Shown one piece after another: positions 9,787-20,600 of a DNA stretch of 33,819 bases. The notes under the pieces were generated by a model. That model saw nothing but the letters and a program-made list of their open reading frames with translations. It was not told where the DNA came from and did no database searches. The translations under genes were made by a program, and so were the position numbers. Position 1 is the stretch's first letter. The number at the start of each line of letters is the position of its first letter. The stretch comes from a virus. Location of the stretch: the IMG/VR virus record IMGVR_UViG_3300031766_000031, positions 1 through 33,819 of that record; one strand, written 5' to 3'.

Positions 9787-11666
9787 TGTCTATTAAAAGA
9801 TTTAAAGCAACAAAAGATAATACTATCACAGACGCATTCAAAGCTGATTTAACTGGCCGCGGCACATCAGGATCAATGGGTGCCTCTGATATTCTGGAGG
9901 TCTTTTCGATACATGCACAAGCAAATGAAACATCGCTGGAAAAATCAAGGATCATAATAGAATTTCCAGTTGACGGAATTTCCACAAAAAGAGCATCTGC
10001 AGAGATTCCGAAATCCGGTTCAGTCAGTTTCAAGCTTAAAATGTTTAATGCAGAACATTCTCAAACTACACCGAGTCAATATTGGATCTCTGCCCACCCA
10101 ATGCTACAATCATGGACTGAGGGCTCAGGAATGGATATGGAGGCTTACTTAAATGAGGGGGTTTCCAACTGGTATACTGCAAACACAGGAGACGACTGGA
10201 CCACTGCTGGTGGCACTTATCCGAATCCAAGCTTAATGCATTTAGACGATGATAACGCGCCGATGTCTTTTCCTAGCGAATATACGCAATACTTTGACAG
10301 CGGGACAGAGTCAGTTGACATGGACATTACCGAGTTTGTTGAAAATTGGATAGTGGAACACGAAGGTAATGCAGTTGCAGCCACGGGATCGTTGTTATTT
10401 TCCGGAAACCCCTCTTCGGGAGAGACTATAACTCTTTACTCTACAAGTGGCGAATACAAGATGATTCAGTTTTCAACATCTTCGTTACTTGAAAAGAACA
10501 CACTTTATGTCGACATTAAGGGTGACTTCGATCTCACTGCGGCTGAGCTTAACACAAGAATAAACGCTTTGATACCAGGACTGTTCACTTCAGCGATCGA
10601 CGGCAGCGATCCTTCAAAGTTACTTTTCACCCAATCCGTAGCTGGAATATATGGAAACACAATTCTTTCTGCATCTACCGAAGTTGGTAAAACGCTGGGT
10701 CATTTCGCGGGAGGAAAAGGCGCCAAAAATAATGGACTTTTGATAAAACTTTCAGGGTCTTTTGAGGACGGCACAAACTCCAAGTCGTATTATACCAAGA
10801 AATTCTTCTCTAGGACTTCCCAGTTTTATATGAAAAGGCCGATTATTGAAGCGCAGATAGATGATGTGAACAAAGATGACAGGGGAAACTTTTATAGAGA
10901 AACAGTTAGAGCCTCTGACGCGGATAATCTTAATACGATATATCTTTACAACAGAGTCAGAGGAGAAATGAAAGACCTTCCAGGGTTATCCGATGGGTTG
11001 TTAAGCGTAAGTGTGTATTCTGGATCAACTGGAGACATCCTCGATAGCACAGGAGGAGGCCAAAAGCAATCCGTAAAGGTATCAGGAGGCTCAAGCGCCA
11101 CCACTGTATCAGCCGGCTACATTTCGGGCCAACCAGGGGTCTACTCGGCCTCCTTTGCATATGCTGGCAACCTGGATACTCTCTATGATCAGTGGTACAC
11201 TGGAACTACAGCCGGCTCAAACTTAAAAATATACTCAAGCGGGTCTATAGAGGTGAAGCCGAGCGTCACGGATGCTGAATATGCGAGCCCTTCATTTGTG
11301 GTAAATATCAGCAATTTGAAGCCATCGTACAGTACAAACGAACGCGCAATGTTCAGAGTATATACTAGGAACAAGAACTGGAAACCAAATGTATATACCG
11401 TCGCTAGCCAAGCTGCACCGGTGGATATAATTAACGATGGATTTTACAGAGTAAAGAGAGTTGCAGATAACTTAGACGTGATATCCTATTCTACAGGAAG
11501 CACTCCAAGTTATTCTGGTTTATCGTATGATGTCAACGGTTCTTATTTCGAATTAGACATGTCAATTTTGGAACCAAACTATTTATATGAGATATCTTTC
11601 TTGCGAAAAGAAGGCTCGGAATATATCGAACAAAAGGAAAGGTTTAAGTTTAGAATAGACTCATGA
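9786..11666 (+). CDS. DNRLRE-type virion protein with an inserted fibre-like module
   Basis: The N-terminal ~195 residues look like a DNRLRE-type beta sandwich: a D-N-T-I-T-D-A-F strand at about 11-18, an I-I-I-E-F strand near 56-60, a W-T-E-G-S-G turn near 110, and D-I-T-E-F-V-E-N-W near 180-188. The expected partner block, N-N-G-L-L-I-K-L-S followed by Y-T-K-K-F-F-S-R, appears only from about residue 315. Between them, about 198-312, lies a separate unit (A-T-G-S-L-L-F through a G-N-T-I-L strand to F-A-G-G) that resembles a short module common in phage structural proteins. The remaining ~300 residues are Ser/Thr/Gly-rich beta sequence without a recognised domain. DNRLRE-like domains are usually extracellular or virion-surface domains. 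Position after gp6 suggests a baseplate-attached protein. It overlaps the genes on both sides (TAATG upstream, ATGA downstream). T4 has no obvious equivalent here. Confidence 0.72.
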   Translation: MSIKRFKATKDNTITDAFKADLTGRGTSGSMGASDILEVFSIHAQANETSLEKSRIIIEFPVDGISTKRASAEIPKSGSVSFKLKMFNAEHSQTTPSQYWISAHPMLQSWTEGSGMDMEAYLNEGVSNWYTANTGDDWTTAGGTYPNPSLMHLDDDNAPMSFPSEYTQYFDSGTESVDMDITEFVENWIVEHEGNAVAATGSLLFSGNPSSGETITLYSTSGEYKMIQFSTSSLLEKNTLYVDIKGDFDLTAAELNTRINALIPGLFTSAIDGSDPSKLLFTQSVAGIYGNTILSASTEVGKTLGHFAGGKGAKNNGLLIKLSGSFEDGTNSKSYYTKKFFSRTSQFYMKRPIIEAQIDDVNKDDRGNFYRETVRASDADNLNTIYLYNRVRGEMKDLPGLSDGLLSVSVYSGSTGDILDSTGGGQKQSVKVSGGSSATTVSAGYISGQPGVYSASFAYAGNLDTLYDQWYTGTTAGSNLKIYSSGSIEVKPSVTDAEYASPSFVVNISNLKPSYSTNERAMFRVYTRNKNWKPNVYTVASQAAPVDIINDGFYRVKRVADNLDVISYSTGSTPSYSGLSYDVNGSYFELDMSILEPNYLYEISFLRKEGSEYIEQKERFKFRIDS

Positions 11667-14600
11667 CAGATTATAGAAAAACAATAAAAAAAGTCGAATC
11701 TGACGAAAGAAAGATAAAGCTTTTCTCAAAGGCGAAAGTGCGAGTTTCCGATGAAGCCTCTGGGTTGTCGACAAAGAGTTTGGAGACAGACTCTTTGATG
11801 AGGACTCACAAGTCTAAGACACGCACCTTCAAGCCAAATATAAAGATCAAGGACCCATCATCTTTCGCTTTCTATGGCAGCGCAGAAAAGTATTATGCCG
11901 ACGCCGCATATAACATTTTAAATTATTATCCATTTGATGGTACTAGAGAAGAAATTATCGGATGGCACACATCTTCGCATGCACTAGACTCAGCCATACT
12001 AAGGAACTACTGGCCCGGGACCGTCGGCCACGCTAACTTTAACTATAGCGAATATATTAATTTTTACAATGGACCACAAGTTATTGATACTACTGAGTTT
12101 GTAGGTAGACTCAAGGGTGAAGAAACCGGCTTAAAGCTCAATCCTGTGTCGGGAAATACTGTCGAATTTTGGCTCAAAAAGGATGCTTTCAATGAAGCAG
12201 TGTTTCCCGAAGAGACTATATTTGATATAGGATCCTACCCGGGCAAAGTTGCCGATGCCTACTCTGGCCAGTTCAGAGTAACTTTAAATGCATCATCCTC
12301 CGGATCGCCATTCCAATTGACCTACAAGTCAGGCTCTATAGGAATGGACAACCAAGCGATAGGGTCCTCTGCAATTACGAAGGCCTCAACGGCAGATTCT
12401 AAATGGCACCATTATGCTATTAAGGTCTGGCACGCCGACGAAAAACTCGAAGCAAAACTTTATGTAGATGGTAAGTTCGACGCTCACATTTCCTCGTCAA
12501 TCGCAACGATGGGCAGCGTCGACACCTATATGGGCGGCACCATCGGAGGTAAACAGTCAGCAACAGGTTCACTTTCAGGTTCAATTGACGATTTTAGGTT
12601 TTGGAAAGGCGATCGCGATGCTCGCGACATAGCTCGAAACTTTGATAAAAGAGTTTACGCCAGTGATATTAACAACAAGGAATACAAATCCAGACTTGGT
12701 CTTTACTATAGATTCAATAAAAGAATAACAGGTGACAACACTAAAGACTATCTTGTAGTGGACTATTCAGGAAACGACATGGTTGGAGAGGTAAAGAACT
12801 ATTCTTCAACTTCCAGGGTTAACACTTCAGCAATAAACCTAAGCCCCGTAAGTGAAAACACGGAGCCGAATGATGCAATCATGGATGCAAGCGACACTAC
12901 ACTAGTATCTCTTATGAGCAGCTTGTATCAAATAGGACAATCCTACGATAGCAATAATCATTCGATGCTGACCAGATTTCTGCCAGAGTGGGCCCAGCCG
13001 CAAGAGTCAGAGTCAGAAACAAAAAGCCAGGACCACTTTTCAATATTACTTCAATTGATGGCTGCAGAATTCGATACTGTAAAGTTAAGCATAGATCAGA
13101 TACACATAAATAGATTTTCAAGGTACAGCGATCTCGAAACAAATTCCGAAGATGTCAACGGAGACGTGGAGGTTTCTTCTAGTTACGCTGACAACTATTT
13201 CCATGGATGCTCGGATGACTCGCTACCTGCTATTCCATCAGTGGGTAATAACATAGATCTATCCGCCGCGCTTCTTGACAGGTACGGATTGAGAGTCTTA
13301 GAGTTGCCGATTGTAAACTCCATGGATGACGCAGATGCACCTGAGGGTTACAATGGGCTAGTTAGGTTCGAGGCTGAACCAGAAAACTTGTCCCGCGGCA
13401 TTATAAGCAATCTTTGTGCCGAAGCTACAAATATTATAAAGACCAAGGGCACACCATTAGCTTCTTCTTATATTCTCAGAGGATATGGTATCGATGAAGA
13501 ACATGTGAGCACCAAAATGTATGGCAACAACACTTCACTGTTTATTGAAGATTCAAAGATTAGAACTGTAACTGAAGAGAAGAATGTAATAAACCTAAGT
13601 GAAAACAGGGATGCAACTCTTTATCTTTACGCTACAGATACCACCGAACAGAGATCCTATATAGAATCGAATGAAATGGAATCAGAGTATACTTTCGAAG
13701 GGAACTTTATTTTTCCTAATAAGATCAGTTCGGAACACGAAATCACATCAGCATCGGTCTTCGGAGTACAGGAAGTCGCCGCAACCGACAATGATCTCAC
13801 CACGGAAGATCCCTCTCGAGCCCGCATTCAAGTTTCGGTTGAAAAACTCAACAAAGGAAACAATGAAGCGCGCTTCAGATTGAGTTCTACTTTGCCGGAG
13901 ACAGAAGATATATACACTCCTTATTTCCCGGCTGTATATACAGACTCTAGGTGGCACATCTCAGTCAAAGTTTTAAAGGACGCTGACAACAAATTTGTTA
14001 CACCTTCAACTGGCAAATACAAAGTCGACTTTTCAGGATATAATTATGTGCTGGATAACCTGCAAAATTCTTTTGAGCTTTCCTCTGCGGTAAGTGCATC
14101 TGCCTATAATGGATTTCTATCTTCTAGCAAGTCCATCTACCTCGGCGCCGCCCGCGAAAACATTATAGGATCAGTGACTCAGCAATCTGACATAAAAATA
14201 ATAAATTTCAGTGCATGGAACGACTCACTCACCAAGGATGAATTAAAACTAAGGGCAAAGTCCCCCTCAATTACTGGCAGAAACAAACAGCACGAGTACG
14301 GAGACAAAAATCTTTCCAACAATAGCCTGCTGGACAAAAATTTGATTATGGATATAAGGTTTGACTCCAATACCGCCGTCCCTGCCGACGGAATAATAAA
14401 CGTTATAGATCAGAGCTCTGGGTCTGTAGAGAACATACATCGGTACGGGAAAGAGGTTGGGTACAAGTATCCTGTAAAGTCGACCCAATTTACAACAAAC
14501 ACATCAAATGTCACACAACCCGCATTTCTCACGACAGTACAATTTCTTGAGCCCGGAACTTTGTATGAATCAGATAGTATCGTACTGAGAGACTCGGATA

Positions 14601-17600
14601 TCAATAAATTTAAAGTAGGCGAAAAACCAGAGAACAAAGTGTTGTCTTTCGAGAAGAGTATGTATCATTCTATATCCAAGGAAATGATAAACTTTCTATC
14701 GGGTATTGAATCCCTCAACAATATTATAGGGGATCCTGTTAACAAATATAGAAAAGATTACAAGTTAATAAATCACTTAAGAGCGAAATTCTTCGAAAAA
14801 GTGGAAAATGAAAATCAGTTTGAAAGGTACGTTGAATATTTTAAATGGATAGACTCTTCAATTGGTAAGTTCTTAGAGCAAGTGGTACCGGCGTCAGTTA
14901 AATCTAATACTGGAATTCAGAACGTGGTAGAGAGCCATGTATTGGAAAGAAATAAATATGATTACAAACTACCGCAGGTCAAGAAAAGCTCCCCGGACAT
15001 AGCAGCAGTTGTTTCTGGTAGAACGGAACAAAACTACGTTTGGCAATATGGCCACGGTACGGCGGATACTGAGGATACTACGGGATTCGTGTGGCAACAA
15101 GACCGAAATGAAACTACATCTATCAGATCACTACTGGTTAACGCTCGCCTAAATGTCAACTCGAATGCCTCATTAAAAGTAGAAAAGAGCTACTCAGACC
15201 GAGCACTAGCAAGGACTTATGAGAAAGAGGTGGTAAAAGAGAAGATTTTATCTGAAGGTTCTAATAATGAAAAAAACAAGAAATCAGAATTTTACAAACT
15301 TGTAGATTTAGGAAAAGAAATAGAACTCAAGACTGAAGATATTTCAGACATGAAGAAACCTAGTGATGTTCTTTTTCCAGAGAAAGATAAAAGTTACAAA
15401 TCTTTTGTGAGAACCTCTAACTTTGGCGCAAGAATAGAGGGTTCCGGCGAAGCTTATTTGCCATTTACCCTATATAGCTCATCGGTTGGAACTGACTTCC
15501 CAGACTTTAAGCAAAATATGAAGATTGCGAATAATCACGACCGTACGGCAGCAATGCAAGGTCCATTCGCAGCCACACATGTCGACGGCATGCCCCACAG
15601 GAGAGTTGAATTTGGAACCCCCACTTCTAATAGGCCCGAGGCTTATGATATATCTTCATCAGCCACACAATTAGTGATTAAGAAAACCTCAAAATCAAAA
15701 TCAATGATCTCCCGCGGCCTTGCTGGACATCGATTTTACAACATTGCAAATCTGCTCACGACAACAGCTTCACTGTCTATAGGCAATTATACAAATGCCT
15801 ATGAGATAATACACACCAATGGTCGCAACGCGAACAACAGACACCTCGTAGCCAACTCTGGAGCAGACCTCACAGGTTCACTTGTGCAATCCTTGCACAT
15901 ATCTGGGGTGACAGACTTTCCAGTACCAGAAAGGGTAAGATCCGGACACGTCATAGTTAACAGGTTTTCATCACCCGGGGCGTCAGAGTCAATGAGTGCA
16001 TATGGTCTAGACAGAGAGTCTTCAGAATACTCTATATATGACACAGTCAACTATAGAAACAATGTGGTTAGGCACGTGAAAAACGTTTTAGCATCAGAAC
16101 ACAGCGGAAGATTCGGATACCGATCATCAAGCGCAACTCAGGCATCAGTACACAAAACCAATAGAAACCCACTAAGATACACAGGATCCTTGGGGGAAGA
16201 GTTTGATTATGATAATTTCTACATACAACATCCTATGCCTCAGAATGATTTTGGATATTCTTGGATTACTGCAAGCGCAAACGAAACTGTGTATAGCTTC
16301 TTGAGCAAGAATGCAAACATAGGATATCAGAATCTTTTCAATTTATCGGGTACGCTCAAGTCTAGTGAGACAATTTCTTTTACGATTGCATCAGATATAA
16401 TTCCGACTTTAGATTACGTGGGGCTTAACTCGAACACCACTAGGAGCGTTGACACTGAGACTAATTTACTTTCCGACACTTCTCCTGATTTAAATTCTAT
16501 TATACTGAGCAAGCAGGGCCCTTACGGATGGCCAACATGGAAACAGACGAAGGGAGACCAACACCCAATCACCCGCGCCCAGAGAGCTAAAAACATATAC
16601 TCTATAGTATTTAGGGATACCTCGCCGTTTCCAGATGTTTACCCGGGCGTTCAGTATGATTATACAAACACTGTGGAAGATGCCACACCTGCCGTGCAAG
16701 CACGAACAACTAAAAACTTTACAGAAATGTTTGCGACTTCAAAGTTCAAGCCATTAACGGTCAGTATGCACCAGCTTACGAGCGAAACGACACCGGAAAG
16801 TTTAAGAAATATTGATGCATCGACCCCAATGGCTCAACACACATTAGCAAATCTTTGGCACAATGATCAATATTGGCACCCATTTTTAGAAAGATCAATA
16901 AACGCCGATATGCCAAGCGTCTCCATGAGGGCAACAGTACAGAATGAAATCACGACTTTCGCCAACAGTGAAATGGCGGATAACATGAAATTCAAAGAAG
17001 AAGACTTTTCTAGAAGTCAGACTCTTCAAAAGGTAGCTGAATTCTACAAGGGTCTTGAATTGGCTCCCGGGTCAAGTGAAAAATTTAAGGAAATAAGCTA
17101 CGTTGAAACAGTTTACCCGAGAGAAACAAACACTTATACAAAGGCCGCGCGAGACAGGGAGCGATTTAGCTTCTTCGGGTGGAATTCAGATAGAGCCCTT
17201 CGCTCTTTGATTTTGACAGGAAACTTGACTTACGAGCCTTTCTTGGTGAGTAATACAACTCAAAAATCATTTTTGATCCCATCTGCCTCGAGCCCAGAGA
17301 TGGAATTCAGATCCTCCTATTTCGATAACATAGAAGCAGTCGACTTAAATTCAACTGGTACCTTGGCCCATATAACTTCAAGTACTTATATAACAAGTAG
17401 TACCTGGGTTTTAGATTCGCGGCAAGACTTTAGCACCACTCCACTTAGTTTGACCTCCTCGTTTTTCTCTAATGGAGAAGCCTTCTTGTCGTCAAGAGAA
17501 AACGGAACCAGAGGAGAGGGTATATTGCAAAATGACTATAGCATCTTCGCTATGGGTTATAATGGACTCCGCGGCGCCCCCCCATTCGCGCCGGTTTATA

Positions 17601-20600
17601 ATAGGAGAATACCTCAGATAATCGGGGCCGACGAGTACCTCGCAGGTGAAGCCAAATGGATCGCCGCGGACAATCACCAGGCTCCGTTTTATGATAGTTA
17701 TGAGGAATATTCCAAAGACATAAGGATTATAGGTCAAGATTATTCTTTGATACCTGAATTCACTATAAGCAGGTTTATAGAGGATATATACGATTCCGGC
17801 GATATGACCTCCGCGGCACTAAGGGGTGACTTTTTACACTTAACCGGTGCCACATACCACACATCCTCTGGAGATGTATCGGTGGGGTCTCAGTTCTTCA
17901 AAACATACTCAACTACTGATTTCTTGAAGTATTTTCAGCCAACACAGGACAGCATAAAAGCGAATAATCTATCACTTGCTGCCGGACGCTTGACTTTAAG
18001 GTGCCAGGCCGCAATGAAGTTTTTGCCTTATAGAGGTTTCTATCCCGCAGAGAGAGTAGTTCAAATCTCGGAACTCTTTAATAGGGGTTATTTGCCATCA
18101 GGTTCATATTCTGCCGGATATATAACGAACACAGGAACCACAGCTGCTGAAGCTAACAAATTCTTAACCTTGAGAATAGAGAATTCTAAAGCAGCTGCCT
18201 TAAAACCTATTATGGCACCAGGTGTTTTATTTAACTCAATTAAAGCAGGCTTAGCCGTTGATTACCCGATCTTCTCTTCCTCGGTGAGTACCGGAATCGA
18301 CTATATAGTTGGCCAAAAGTACGAAACGCCTGTTACTTCGTACGAGACATTGGGCCTGACCTCTACTACTTGCTTTATAGGGTCTGAAGTGAATTCTACG
18401 CAAGACGTGGGTATACCTAGGTTGTCCGGCTCTGTCTCTAGGCGAGTCGGCTTTGATGATATATTGAACCCAGAACGACTTATGAAAGAGGTGATATATG
18501 ATAACGAGCCACATCCAAGCGCCAGTTTGATGTACGGAACCGCTCAGTGGACGAAAGTGCTCGAGCGACCATCAAAATTTGGGTTCTTAGATCAAGATGA
18601 AACTAAATCAAAAATATCGATAGATTTTAATATGACAGAAGATAGCTTTGAGAGCTCTATGATGCCGTACAAGAGCGCTATAAACAACTTCGCGGCTGAG
18701 ACAGTAGAATTTTTCCTGGAGGGCCAAAAGCTACAAACAGTAATGTCAGAACCAGTTGAGCCACAACTAACAAAGAATGTCTCATATTCGATGAAAGTTT
18801 ACATCAATAACGTGGATACTGTTATGTATGATAGACATTCAGCCTTTGGACCCCCGGTTGACGATGGCGCGCCAAACATCAAAGGGTATTCCTCTCAAAC
18901 CTTAGGATCTGGACTGTTCACCATGAGCACATTATCTACCAGTACTTCTGCCAAGCAGGGTTCTCATGGGTTCTTGCCTTACGTGCCCCCTTTTCTAGAT
19001 CCAAATACAAGTCCGCATGTCTTGTTAACTTTCAAGCCGAAAGAGACTAGGACGTATTCGATTCCCGAGATAATAGAGAATATAACAGCTTCATACTACA
19101 ACGTTCAAAGACCATCAAACGCAACAGAAAACGTTAACTATAGTGAAGCAATGTCTATATCAGCGAGTCTAGATTTTACGAAATATGTAAAGCTCTATAG
19201 TGATAATTTTAGAACGACTGCAGACGGCTTATCTTCACCGATTGATCCCAACTCAACGAATAAATATAGGTGGGTAATTCAGCCAAAGTGGGAAACTCCA
19301 GTGATGGATTTTAAGTCAGTAGATGTGCCCACGATCAATATGGGTAGCGGCGTAGTAAAGAATCAGAATGGATCACCATGGAAAACCAGATATCAAACTG
19401 CTTATTATGAGAATGTAAAGCCAGTCTCAGATGTTCACCTGACATCTTCTACGGGAATGTGGCACCAATCTGGCACAATACTTAAGGAATCTGACCCGAA
19501 GGGGTATACTCTCTCAATCCGCGGAGCCGCGGACAATATAAAGAAAGGAGTGGGCAATCTCGCCGCGGCCGTGGGGTTCCTGAGTCAGGAAGCGTCCAAA
19601 TCTTATGAAACTTCCACGGAAGATTACAGATCTGTCAAATTAGGTAGACTTGCAAAAAAGAAAGTTATAAGCGAGTCAGTCGTGGCGATACCTTACTATC
19701 TGGATGAAAAAGGTAACATGAAGATGCTTCCATTGAATGAAGAGGCTCACAGCCGAGCGAAATCAGTCAACAAGGACATAGAAGAGAAACTGGTAAGATC
19801 AGCACAGGAAGCCAGCACACCAAATGATGTGAGGGCGGCATACAATGCTTACGAAAAACTCTATGATTCAACAGGTAGAGACGCTACTACGTCAATTGCA
19901 TACCAGTTGCGAATGATGGACAAGTATATCTTGCCACCACACTTTGACTTCTCCAGGAATAGTAATATAATTCCTCACGTTGCATATTTCTTTCAGTTTA
20001 AAACGGAATTAACGCAAGAAGACCTTGCAAGTATCTGGCAGAACCTCCACCCAGTATCAAAAGGAACTGCAGTTGAAGCAAAACATTCAAGTGTTGATCA
20101 TGACTCAGAAAAATCAGACGTTGAATATGTTACAGGTTACTTGAAACCAGAAGATATTCCAATGCTGTCTGGAAGAGAATCAAATTACAAGGATGCTTCC
20201 AAATTCCTGGAGAACGAAGTGAGATGGCTTGTGTTTAAAATAAAATATCGAGCCGCAAATTATTACAAAGACACCGTCATTGGCTCGATTGGTAACACAA
20301 GAAAAGATATAATGATACTTAATAAGGAATCTGTAGAATCAAACAAAGAGTCTATTACAGATAAGGACGAAGCTACGTTTTCAAAGTTTGGATACAATTG
20401 GCCCTATGATTACTTTTCGATCGCAGAACTAATTAAAATTGATAGCAAGGTGGACTTTTATACCACCGCTGCAACACTGACAACAACTGAGGAGACTCAA
20501 GCTTTGCAAACACAGACATATGCCATGACTGATGCACAGACAGAGTCAAATGTTGATACAACAACTTCGGTGATGGAGTATGAGATTGTATCTGCACCGG

